A DNA stretch of 38,774 bases from Verrucomicrobiota bacterium (GTDB lineage Bacteria > Verrucomicrobiota > Verrucomicrobiia > Chthoniobacterales > UBA10450): NCBI GenBank assembly GCA_003217875.1, contig QHMR01000005.1:1-38774 (forward strand), written 5' to 3'. A program made the translations under genes and the position numbers. Of this stretch, positions 1 through 8,185 are shown one piece after another (positions within the stretch are counted from its first letter, which is position 1; each line of letters opens with the position of its first letter). The notes beneath the pieces are model-generated. The model ran no database searches and was not told the origin of the DNA. It was given only the letters and a program-made list of their open reading frames with translations.

Positions 1-165
1 CTTGATGGGTAATCATGACCCGCCGCTTTACCGGATCTCACGCCCACCCCTGTTCTACCACAAAGACGGCCATTCCAAGATACAAGCCGCTTCGCTGTGC
101 GAAGCGCGACGCCCAGATGGTCGCAACGCGCGCACGTCACGCGTCACACAGGTCTCGAAACGCGG

Positions 166-999
166 CTACGAATCGCGCGCTTGCCGCGCTTGCTCCTCTT
201 TTGGAATCGCCTTCGTCCAGTGCGCAATGTCTTGGGAACCCATTTGCACACGTTTTTCCAGCCGGGCGTCATGAAATCCCCACCTTTGCACGTCCACCAA
301 ATATTGCTTCCGTGAAAGTAGTGTTCCGCGGCAGAGCCGTTTGTGCTCATCAGCAGGTGCTGCATCATTTCGCAACCGGCCGATCAAGTGATTCATAATA
401 GCCGTGGGAATTCGTGCCTGTTCAGTGGGATAAATGTAGCCGAACAAAATCAGGTGGCTGAGCAGCACACGCCAATCGGGACCGAAGCGATCAACCAGGT
501 GTTGCCAATCGAGTTTCTCCGCGCAGCTCACGAGGATATGCGCAATATCCGCGCCATCGAACCGTTCGCGTTCCATGATGTACGCTTTCATCCAAATCAT
601 TTCCTCGGGTGCGCAAAGCTTAACATGCAATCCGAGCAACTCGTCATCGTGCGCCCGCTGGAACCACGAATCATCGACTTCGCACAATCCGTTACCCGCG
701 CGAAAAATCAGATCAACGTAGTCCCGTCCGCGTTTAGCTTTGGCAAGCCAATGCGGAAATGTCAGGTCCGTCGCGTAGCCGGCGCAGGCGAGCGCCTTAA
801 GAGCGGCTTCGACGTGATTTGGGCGAACATATAGATCAAAATCTTTTGTTCGCCGCGAAACGCCTGCATACACCTCCACCACATATGCACCGCCGATCAG
901 GAAGGGAACATTCGCATCCTGCAGCGCTGTCACTGATCTGAGATGAAAGTCATCAAGACTGCTTTTCGTCTTCCTGCCTGCTGCCTTCGTTACGGCCAT
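166..999 (-). CDS. nucleotidyltransferase-fold protein (MNT/AbiEii-like)
   Basis: 277 aa ORF; IGGAYVVEVYAG...RRTKDFDLYV fits the GG-x(n)-DhDh nucleotidyltransferase signature, with a later DYVDLIF acidic strand. Confidence 0.75.
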   Translation of the reverse strand: MAVTKAAGRKTKSSLDDFHLRSVTALQDANVPFLIGGAYVVEVYAGVSRRTKDFDLYVRPNHVEAALKALACAGYATDLTFPHWLAKAKRGRDYVDLIFRAGNGLCEVDDSWFQRAHDDELLGLHVKLCAPEEMIWMKAYIMERERFDGADIAHILVSCAEKLDWQHLVDRFGPDWRVLLSHLILFGYIYPTEQARIPTAIMNHLIGRLRNDAAPADEHKRLCRGTLLSRKQYLVDVQRWGFHDARLEKRVQMGSQDIAHWTKAIPKEEQARQARDS

Positions 1000-1040
1000 T
1001 ACCCATCATAACGCAATCCAGCGTGATAACGCGCGCATCG

Positions 1041-1093
1041 AGAGGCGAGCTCCCGCGAGGCCCAACGCGGGCGTCGCAGAGCTCCGCCCTCCA
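1041..1093. repeat. imperfect palindromic intergenic element
   Basis: ggcgagctcccgcg aggcccaa cgcggg...agagctccgcc; CCCGCG/CGCGGG inner stem and GGCGAGCTC/GAGCTCCGCC outer arms. Confidence 0.5.
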
Positions 1094-1175
1094 TTTCTCC
1101 GTCAGGTTGGAGCATCGACCTTGCGCCTCGGCAGAAACGTCCATTCGGAGTTGCGATTCCGTTTCTTTAACACAA

Positions 1176-1895
1176 ATGGCCAATCGACCATTACGGATCG
1201 CCGCGACCGCGGATATGCATTACGCGAGGCATTCGCGCGGTATGTTGCATGAAGCGTTTGCCGACATCTCACAGAGCGCGGATGTGCTGCTGCTTTGCGG
1301 AGATCTCACAGAATACGGGCTACCCGAAGAGGCCGAGGAACTCGTCGCCGATATTCGCGCTGCAGTCAGAATTCCGACGCTCGCAGTTTTGGGCAACCAC
1401 GACTTCGAGTCGAGTCAGGCGGAACTTGTTTCTAAGGTTCTCGACGAGGCAGGCGTGAACGTGCTCAACGGCGAAGCCATCGAAATCGCAGGAGTTGGTT
1501 TCGCTGGCATTTGTGGATTCGGCGGCGGTTTCGGAAGGCGAATGTTAAATGCCTGGGGCGAACCGCTCATCAAACAATTTGTTCAAGAATCCATTAGTCA
1601 CGCTGTTCGCCTTGAGCAGGCGTTGACCAAACTGCAAACCGAAAAGCGGATCGTAGTGCTGCATTACTCTCCGATCCGCGCCACGCTGGAGGGGGAGGAT
1701 CCCGAGATTTATGCGTTTCTCGGCTCCAGCCGGTTGGAAGAGCCAATCAATCGATTCAAAGTGACCGCTGTTTTTCACGGTCATGCTCACAACGGCGTTC
1801 TCGACGGCAAAACTTCGACTGGAATCCCCGTTTATAACGTCTCCGCGCCTGCGCTTCGCAAAACCGGAAAGCCGTACCGCATTGTTGAACTGTAG
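1176..1895 (+). CDS. calcineurin-like metallophosphoesterase
   Basis: MANRPLRIAATADMHYA...LLLCGDLTEYG...VLGNHDFE...FHGHAHNG motifs; ATG at 1176 is preferred over the ORF-track start at 1023. Confidence 0.85.
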   Translation: MANRPLRIAATADMHYARHSRGMLHEAFADISQSADVLLLCGDLTEYGLPEEAEELVADIRAAVRIPTLAVLGNHDFESSQAELVSKVLDEAGVNVLNGEAIEIAGVGFAGICGFGGGFGRRMLNAWGEPLIKQFVQESISHAVRLEQALTKLQTEKRIVVLHYSPIRATLEGEDPEIYAFLGSSRLEEPINRFKVTAVFHGHAHNGVLDGKTSTGIPVYNVSAPALRKTGKPYRIVEL

Positions 1896-1917
1896 GGCGT
1901 CCGCCGCGGCGGACGCC
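1891..1917. repeat. TGTAG-type palindromic element overlapping a stop codon
   Basis: ggcgtccgccg|cggcggacgcc is a perfect 22-bp palindrome (1896-1917), preceded by TGTAGG; TAG 1893-1895 is the stop of the metallophosphoesterase. Confidence 0.7.
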
Positions 1918-1933
1918 AATCGACACCCGTGCG

Positions 1934-2464
1934 CTACCTGGACAGCTCCCTGGTAGCCATCACTTGCCATGCTTCTACCTCAGCGCAGCTTTGCGTCGGT
2001 GAAACGCAGCGGACAGCTGTAAGTCCGTCGAACGTAACCTCCGAAAACGGCACGTAAATCGAATCTGATAATTCGCGCCGGGCCATGGCCGGAATGTTTT
2101 TGTAGAGCAAACTCAAATGCGGATTCAGTCGGTAGTGGACGCGATCTTGCGCGGCGGAGCGAATGATCGCGTTAAGGTGCTGCAATTTCTTATCCGGCTT
2201 GAATTGCATAAAGAGAGTCTTGATAAACTCGTCGGACTGATCCATCCCAAGCGCTTCGAGGTTGATCGGTTCGCATTCGTGCGCCGATTGTGCGAGCGCT
2301 TTCTCGGCCGCACCAGCGTGATTTGGTCCGACGTGAACCGTCACGTGTGGCTCGAAAACAGGCGCGTCAAACCGCCGCGCGAGCTCCTCGATCAAGCCCT
2401 GAAAAAACTTTCGCGCTGGCTCCGCAGGCATAAGCCAGTAAGCGATGACGATTCGTCTGGTCAT
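1934..2464 (-). CDS. 2H phosphodiesterase / 2'-5' RNA ligase-cyclic phosphodiesterase family protein
   Basis: Two HxTx-like motifs: EPHVTVHVG and NPHLSLLYK. Confidence 0.7.
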   Translation of the reverse strand: MTRRIVIAYWLMPAEPARKFFQGLIEELARRFDAPVFEPHVTVHVGPNHAGAAEKALAQSAHECEPINLEALGMDQSDEFIKTLFMQFKPDKKLQHLNAIIRSAAQDRVHYRLNPHLSLLYKNIPAMARRELSDSIYVPFSEVTFDGLTAVRCVSPTQSCAEVEAWQVMATRELSR

Positions 2465-2497
2465 AACACAGTGACTGAATGTATCGAGTGCACCAGA

Positions 2498-2953
2498 CTA
2501 ACTCCACTTTTGCAGTTCAACGATATTCCCCTCCGGATCTCGCGCATACACCACGCGAAGCGTACCGACTCCCTCTACTTTCGTCGTTTCGATATTTCCT
2601 ACTGCGCCACCGCCAGAGGCAATTACGGCGTGCAATGCTTCATCTACATTGTCGACTGCGAATGCAATGTGACCGAACCCGCACCTGTTCGGCGTCGACA
2701 GGCCGCTCTCGATCAATTGATCGTAGCTGAAGATCTCAAGCGTCGGGCCATCATCGCCGTAGCCGGGCAGACGCAAATGAATGCCGGTAAGATGCGCGCT
2801 GCGAAGCGAAGTCACGCTATCGAGCCATGCGCCGGACATATCGCGTTCGGGGCCATGCGGTTTGCATCCAAACACCTCGGAATAGAATCGAACCAATCTT
2901 TTCCAGTCTCTGGCAACCACATTTGTGTGAACGTACTTGACTCGGATTGGCAT
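2498..2953 (-). CDS. VOC (glyoxalase/bleomycin resistance) family protein
   Basis: VKYVHTNVVARDWKRLVRFYSEVFGC...HIAFAVDNVDEALHAVIASGG...VVYARDPEGNIVELQ. Confidence 0.9.
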   Translation of the reverse strand: MPIRVKYVHTNVVARDWKRLVRFYSEVFGCKPHGPERDMSGAWLDSVTSLRSAHLTGIHLRLPGYGDDGPTLEIFSYDQLIESGLSTPNRCGFGHIAFAVDNVDEALHAVIASGGGAVGNIETTKVEGVGTLRVVYARDPEGNIVELQKWS

Positions 2954-3000
2954 TGTTTCCTCCTTCGGTAAATTCCCACACTAACGTTTTATTTTGTTTT

Positions 3001-3366
3001 ATGCCGACGAATGTTCTCGGGACAGAACTGAGATGTTGTTGCAGCGACCCGATGACCGGTTTCTACCGTGACGGTTTTTGTCGAACAGGTCCGGAAGATG
3101 TGGGTCAGCATACCGTCTGCGTCAAGGTAACTCAGGAGTTCCTGGATTTTTCCGTGCTCGACGGCAATGATCTGGTTACACCACGTCCGGAATTCGGCTT
3201 CCCCGGCCTAAAACCAGGCGACAAATGGTGCGTGTGCGTCACGCGTTGGAAAGACGCGCTGGACCACGACCGGGCCGCTCCGGTTGACCTTGAAGCAACC
3301 CACGCATCCGCGCTGGAGTTCGTTACGCTGGAAGAACTAAAGGCGCATGCGCTGAAAGTAGAGTAG
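3001..3366 (+). CDS. DUF2237 family protein
   Basis: NVLGTELRCCCSDPMTGFYRDGFCRTGPEDVGQHTVCVKVTQEFLDFS...RPEFGFPGLKPGDKWCVC; ATG at 3001. Confidence 0.9.
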   Translation: MPTNVLGTELRCCCSDPMTGFYRDGFCRTGPEDVGQHTVCVKVTQEFLDFSVLDGNDLVTPRPEFGFPGLKPGDKWCVCVTRWKDALDHDRAAPVDLEATHASALEFVTLEELKAHALKVE

Positions 3367-3413
3367 CGCGAACGGTTGAATCCCAGTGAGTTTACCGCCA
3401 CGCTAACGCCGAA

Positions 3414-4706
3414 TTGAACCTTCCGTTTAGTGTTTTCCTGGCGCTGCGGTACCTAAAACCGAAGCGGACGTTTCTGTCGATCATTACCCTAATTTCCGTC
3501 CTCGGCGTGATGCTCGGCGTGACGGTGTTAATCCTCGTAATTTCGGTAATGACCGGGTTCGACCGCGAGTTACGCCAAAAAGTGATCGATTTCGATGCGC
3601 ATATTCTTGTCAGCTCGGAAGATGTTTTGCGAGAGTGGCGAACACTAAAAACCAAGATCGACAACGCACCGGGCGTCGTCGCGACTGCACCCTACATTCA
3701 GGGGCCGGTGATCGTGGAGTTTCAAAACCGGCGGCTCGCACCGCTCATACGCGGCATCGATCCCGCGCAGGAAGAGAAGGTGATTCCGCTGCGAAAATTC
3801 ATCAAATACGGCAAGCTCGATCTGGAAGGCGAATCGACCGTGCTCGGAATTGAGCTCGCGCGAAAACTGCAGGTGAGCGTAGGTGACAAGGTCACAGTCT
3901 ATTCACCGGGCAACCTGGGTCAGGTTCTCGACAGCATTAAGAAACTCGAGAACGCCAAAGGCGAAGAAGAAAAAAAGGCGGTTGATGAATTGCGAGATGT
4001 CATCCTTCCGAAAGAACTCACGGTTACTGGTATTTTTGAGACGGGGCACTACCTGCACGATTCCGAGTTTCTTCTCGTGCCGATTTATGTCGGGCAGGAG
4101 TTATACGGCCTGGATGATGGCTTGCATGGCATCACAGTAAGGACCGATGACCCATACGGCGCCGAGCGCGTAAAACAGGCCATCCAACAATTTCTCGAGC
4201 CACCACAATACGCGCAGACCTGGATCGACATGAACCATCAATATTTCGAGGCCGTGCGGCTTGAACGCTCGGTAATGTTTTTCCTTCTGTTCTTCATCGT
4301 GGTCGTCGCGGCGTTCGGAATCATGAGCACTCTGATCACGGTAACCGTTCAGAAGAGGCGCGAGATCGGCATTATGAAAGCGCTAGGAGCGAACATCGCG
4401 CAAATCATCTGGGTATTTCTTGGCCAGGGAACAATCGTCGGCCTTTTCGGAACTGTGACGGGACTTGGCCTTGGCATGACGTTAATCCGCTACCGGAACG
4501 AATTTAGCCATTGGCTCGCCTCGACGTTGCACATCGAGATCTTCCCGCGCGAAGTGTATCAATTCTCCTCGATCCCGGCGGAGGTGATCCCGCGAGATGT
4601 TGCGATTATCTGCATCAGCGCGTTTTTCATTTGTTCATTTGCTGCATTGATCCCTGCTTATTTCGCCGCACGCCTCGATGCGGTGAAAGCGCTGCGCTAC
4701 GAATGA
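3414..4706 (+). CDS. FtsX-like ABC transporter permease, LolC/LolE type
   Basis: 430 aa; FLALRYLKPKRTFLSIITLISVLGVMLGVTVLILVISVMTGFDRELR and C-terminal FtsX domain; TTG start. Confidence 0.85.
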   Translation: MNLPFSVFLALRYLKPKRTFLSIITLISVLGVMLGVTVLILVISVMTGFDRELRQKVIDFDAHILVSSEDVLREWRTLKTKIDNAPGVVATAPYIQGPVIVEFQNRRLAPLIRGIDPAQEEKVIPLRKFIKYGKLDLEGESTVLGIELARKLQVSVGDKVTVYSPGNLGQVLDSIKKLENAKGEEEKKAVDELRDVILPKELTVTGIFETGHYLHDSEFLLVPIYVGQELYGLDDGLHGITVRTDDPYGAERVKQAIQQFLEPPQYAQTWIDMNHQYFEAVRLERSVMFFLLFFIVVVAAFGIMSTLITVTVQKRREIGIMKALGANIAQIIWVFLGQGTIVGLFGTVTGLGLGMTLIRYRNEFSHWLASTLHIEIFPREVYQFSSIPAEVIPRDVAIICISAFFICSFAALIPAYFAARLDAVKALRYE

Positions 4707-4709
4707 AGC

Positions 4710-4767
4710 TGTAGCCACGGCTCTGTGAGCCGTCCGCTGCCTAACCGCTCACAGGGCGGTGGCTACA
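4710..4767. repeat. palindromic TGTAGCC...GGCTACA element
   Basis: tgtagccacggctctgtgagccg ... cgctcacagggcggtggctaca; arms are near reverse complements. Confidence 0.75.
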
Positions 4768-5220
4768 ATGGGCGAGAAAGACGTCCAATGCGCGAACTGC
4801 GTAGTCATAGCCTTCCGGCCATTCACTTTGGCGGGGGCCGGCAACATTGAGGACGTGGATGTTGTTCTTGTGGACGAAATCGGCAATTAACTTCGAAGCC
4901 CTGTCCGCGGAAAATTTTAATGCGTCAATGAGTTGGTGCGGCCGTTGTAGCTCAACGCAGAAGCCGACGGTTTGCTCAGTGCCACCGCTTAAGTTGCCGC
5001 GATAAATGATGGCAGTTCCATCAGAATCTTTCACATTCTGCAAGGTCCTCTCGGTTAAACCGCCAGCTGGCAGTTCCTGAACTGGATAGTGATCCGGAAT
5101 CCTGCCGAATTCATCAAGCCGTCCAGCCGGACACCATCCGCCGCACTCAATTCCATGTTTGAGGGCGACGTCGAGCGCCGCGCGATCGACCCCCGTCTGC
5201 CCACCCGAAATAATTTTCAC
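4741..5220 (-). CDS. putative molybdenum carrier / cpYpsA-type SLOG-fold protein
   Basis: MKIISGGQTGVDRAALDVALKHGIECGGWCPAGRLDEFG...YRGNLSGGTEQTV...NVAGPRQSEWP. Confidence 0.85.
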   Translation of the reverse strand: MKIISGGQTGVDRAALDVALKHGIECGGWCPAGRLDEFGRIPDHYPVQELPAGGLTERTLQNVKDSDGTAIIYRGNLSGGTEQTVGFCVELQRPHQLIDALKFSADRASKLIADFVHKNNIHVLNVAGPRQSEWPEGYDYAVRALDVFLAHCSHRPVSG

Positions 5221-5234
5221 TTGCCTCGCCGCCT

Positions 5235-5621
5235 TCAGTCTCCCGTCGGAACGATGTCCGCGCGCTCGAACATCAAGATCACAGTTCGCTCAGGCGCGCG
5301 CGTGCGATGGCGCACACCTTTCGGCACGACGAAGCCCTGCCTGGGCGCAAGAGCGACAACGCGATCTTCGAGATCGATCAGGAAATGTCCGTCGAGAACG
5401 AAAAAGAATTCATCGATGTCATTGTGTTCGTGCCAGTGATATTCGCCCTGCACTACCGCCATCCTAACGACCGAATCATTCACCTTGCACAGCGTCTGAT
5501 TGTACCATTTATCTTTGCACGCATCCGCTAGCTTCTGCACATCGATAAGCTCAAGCGGGCCATGCAGAATGTTGAGATAGGTTTTGTACGGGAATTCTTT
5601 ATTGATCTGTCGCAAATTCAT
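5235..5621 (-). CDS. cupin domain protein
   Basis: GEYHWHEHNDIDEFFFVLDGHFLIDLEDRVVALAPRQGFVVPKGVRHR cupin motifs. Confidence 0.85.
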   Translation of the reverse strand: MNLRQINKEFPYKTYLNILHGPLELIDVQKLADACKDKWYNQTLCKVNDSVVRMAVVQGEYHWHEHNDIDEFFFVLDGHFLIDLEDRVVALAPRQGFVVPKGVRHRTRAPERTVILMFERADIVPTGD

Positions 5622-5741
5622 GCCGCAAATCTATTCGCAGAGCACACGGAGGTCGCGGAGAAAAACGATTCAACCTGGAAGGCATGAAAATTAGGACCAC
5701 CGACGACTTCCTGCGAATTTACTGCGGCAATCGTCGTCTTC

Positions 5742-5830
5742 TGTCATTCCGAGCGAAGTCGAGGAATCTCCGAATTATTTACGGATGTCAAAACACATCG
5801 AGAGATCTCTCGACTTCGTTCGACATGACA
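5742..5830. repeat. inverted-repeat element (TGTCATTCCGAGCGAAGTCGAGGAATCTC type)
   Basis: Left arm tgtcattccgagcgaagtcgaggaatctc; reverse complement of right arm tgtcatgtcgaacgaagtcgagagatctc. Confidence 0.8.
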
Positions 5831-5835
5831 ATCCA

Positions 5836-6324
5836 TCATTCCTCGCCATCGAAATAATCGGTTTCCTGGCCCTTGATAACCACGCGATCCGCAGCTGACG
5901 ATTTGTTGACCTTCCACTTCCCGCTGTCCGGAAAGTAACTCGATTCCCCGATGGGATTATCTGCAATGACAAAATAGACGAGGTCTTCCTCGCCTGAGTT
6001 AATCAGCTGATGCGGTTCGTCAGGGCCGAAGATGAACGCGTCGTCAGCGCTGACTTCCGTTCTGCCATCCTTGTGGCGAACAGTACCTTGACCAGAAACA
6101 ACCAAATAGAGTTCCCATTGGGCTGAGTGCGCGTGGTAAGGAAAATTTGGTTTCCCAGGAGGCACGCGATTCCATTCCAGATCAAATGGATGACGCTTGG
6201 ACAAATCGAGCGAGGCAGGCTCGCGTCCCAGCGCTTCAGAAATTCCCTTGAAGGAGACGACATATTTTCCTGCCGACGATTGCCACGTCTCTTCGTTGAT
6301 GTCGTTAATGTTTACTTTGCGCAC
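5836..6324 (-). CDS. cupin domain protein (paralog of 6402-6902)
   Basis: PYHAHSAQWELYLVVSGQGTVRHKDGRTEVSADDAFIFGPDEPHQL; C-terminal DYFDGEE. Confidence 0.85.
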   Translation of the reverse strand: MRKVNINDINEETWQSSAGKYVVSFKGISEALGREPASLDLSKRHPFDLEWNRVPPGKPNFPYHAHSAQWELYLVVSGQGTVRHKDGRTEVSADDAFIFGPDEPHQLINSGEEDLVYFVIADNPIGESSYFPDSGKWKVNKSSAADRVVIKGQETDYFDGEE

Positions 6325-6401
6325 AGAAATAAAATTTTGATCTGGAAGCCACGAAACCAGGAATGTTTCTACTCAAAGAATTCCTAGTTTCCACATTTGA
6401 T

Positions 6402-6902
6402 CTATTCTTCGCCGTCGAAGTACTCGGTCTCGGTTCCCTTCACGATCAGTTCCTCCACTGCATCGGTTGTTACCGCCCATTTGCCGCTGTCGGGGTAATA
6501 GCAGGAATCGCCCGTTGTGCCGCCGCTGCGGGGATTATCTGCGATCACGTAATAAACAAAGTCTTCATCACCGACATTCCAAAGCTGATGCGCCTCGCCT
6601 GGCTGAAAGAAAAATGCGTCGCCTGGTCCAACTTCGGTTGCCCCATCCTTGTCACGGACACTGCCACGACCGGAAACGACGAGGTAAAGCTCTGATTCAG
6701 CCGCATGCGCGTGATAAGGACAAAGTACTTTACCTTTGGGAATTCGCACTAGCGCCAGATCAAACGGATGCCGCTTCGACAGATCGAGCGACTCCGGTTC
6801 GCGCCCGAGCGCAACCGAAATGTTCTTGAATGTGCGGTGAAATTTCCCCTTCGGCGATTTTCGCTCCTGCTCGGGAATATCTTTCAGGTTCACTTTCCGC
6901 AT
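6402..6902 (-). CDS. cupin domain protein (paralog of 5836-6324)
   Basis: PYHAHAAESELYLVVSGRGSVRDKDGATEVGPGDAFFFQPGEAHQL; C-terminal EYFDGEE. Confidence 0.85.
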   Translation of the reverse strand: MRKVNLKDIPEQERKSPKGKFHRTFKNISVALGREPESLDLSKRHPFDLALVRIPKGKVLCPYHAHAAESELYLVVSGRGSVRDKDGATEVGPGDAFFFQPGEAHQLWNVGDEDFVYYVIADNPRSGGTTGDSCYYPDSGKWAVTTDAVEELIVKGTETEYFDGEE

Positions 6903-6918
6903 ATAGATGAATTTCTAA

Positions 6919-7206
6919 TCACTTCATATCAACGTAACGAGAAGTAGGGCGCCTTCTGGCCGCGATTGAAAAAACCGCTATGCCAGCCCAGATCAGGTTC
7001 ACGAATGTGGAAGGATACGATCCATAAAAGATCGTGTTTGCGGCCAATAGAATGCTGCCGCTGATATTGAGGAGTTGAAAAGTGCTCGAGTCTCCTTCCA
7101 ATCTTTTGAAAGAAACCAGCGCATAAGCAGCCAGGAGAGCCACTGCGCCCAGCCATCCAATTGTGTCGAACCATACCTGATTGTTCATGTTATTGATCAC
7201 ATTCAT
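6919..7206 (-). CDS. small multi-pass membrane protein, CBU_0592-like
   Basis: FDTIGWLGAVALLAAYALVSFKRLEGDSSTFQLLNISGSILLAANTIFYGSYPSTFVNLIWAGIAVFSI; start at the second in-frame ATG. Confidence 0.65.
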   Translation of the reverse strand: MNVINNMNNQVWFDTIGWLGAVALLAAYALVSFKRLEGDSSTFQLLNISGSILLAANTIFYGSYPSTFVNLIWAGIAVFSIAARRRPTSRYVDMK

Positions 7207-7208
7207 AG

Positions 7209-8120
7209 CTACCATTTTTTCGGTAGCTTTTGTTTGATTTTTTCGACTGGTTCAAAGAGATCGCCAAGTTTTTCGACGCGGGCGAGGACCTGGTCTGAGC
7301 GAAACTTCAAAAGCTCGGACTTTTTCTTTTTGAGGCAGTTTTCAACCTCACTCCATGTGACCGGCGTGGAAACAGTTGGTTCCTCCTTTGCGCGAAGTGA
7401 ATAGACGCAGACAGTGGTTTTGTGTTCGTCGTTTTGGCTCCAATCGACGAACACTTTGCCTTTGCGCACCGCCTTGGACATGTTCGAAGTCACGCGATCG
7501 GCATGGTCGTGTTCGAGATGTTGCGCTAGCGTGCGTGATAAATCTTTGGTTTCGTCATAAGTAATTGCCGTATTGAGCGGCACGTAAACCTGCAGGCCCT
7601 TTGAGCCGCTCGTTTTCGCGAAGGATTTCAATTTCATTTTGGCCAACAGATCTCGAAGCCAAAGACCAACCTGGCAGCATTGAACGATGTCGGCCGGCGC
7701 GCCGGGATCAAGATCGAACACCATCATTGTTGGTCGTTCGATCTTTTCCTTGCGTGAGAGTGATGTGTGCAGCTCAAGGTCCGCGAGGTTTGCAGCCCAC
7801 ACGAGTGTAGGCAGATCGTTCGCGAGGCAATAGTGCATGATCCGCTGATTGCCTTCGCTCCACACTTTTGCCGTCTGTACCCATTTGGGTCGATGCGACG
7901 GACAATTCTTTTCGTAAAAGAACTCACCTTCGACGCCATCCGGATAGCGCTTCATTGTGAGCGGCCGATTTTTCAGATGCGGCAACAGCACTGCTGCGAC
8001 GCGAATGTAGTAATCGATCACTTGCCCTTTGGTAAATCCGACCTTTGGGTACAGGACCTTATCCAGGTTTGATACCTGAATTTTACGGTCGTCGACGATC
8101 AGCTCAGCTTTGTCGGGCAT
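7209..8120 (-). CDS. LigD-type polymerase/primase domain protein (NHEJ)
   Basis: VSNLDKVLYPKVGFTKGQVIDYYIRVAAVLLPHLKNRPLTMKRYPDGVEGEFFYEKNCPSHRPKW...MMVFDLDPG...KTSGSKGLQVYVPL; ATG at 8120. Confidence 0.93.
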   Translation of the reverse strand: MPDKAELIVDDRKIQVSNLDKVLYPKVGFTKGQVIDYYIRVAAVLLPHLKNRPLTMKRYPDGVEGEFFYEKNCPSHRPKWVQTAKVWSEGNQRIMHYCLANDLPTLVWAANLADLELHTSLSRKEKIERPTMMVFDLDPGAPADIVQCCQVGLWLRDLLAKMKLKSFAKTSGSKGLQVYVPLNTAITYDETKDLSRTLAQHLEHDHADRVTSNMSKAVRKGKVFVDWSQNDEHKTTVCVYSLRAKEEPTVSTPVTWSEVENCLKKKKSELLKFRSDQVLARVEKLGDLFEPVEKIKQKLPKKW

Positions 8121-8130
8121 AGGTGAAGCA

Positions 8131-8168
8131 AACGTCCAACGCTCAACGTCCAACGTCCAACGTCCAAC
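8131..8168. repeat. heptanucleotide tandem repeat (aacgtcc)n
   Basis: aacgtcc aacgctc aacgtcc aacgtcc aacgtcc aac between lpxK stop and the ligD-pol start. Confidence 0.95.
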
Positions 8169-8185
8169 AGCGAATTCAGAAAACG

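Noticed and set aside
2-398. Plus-strand ORFs at the left edge (90, 127 and 72 aa)
   Set aside because: Overlap one another and run antisense to the nucleotidyltransferase 3' end; no motif support
8131-8168. Possible mini CRISPR array
   Set aside because: Units are 7 bp and contiguous with no spacers; simple tandem repeat
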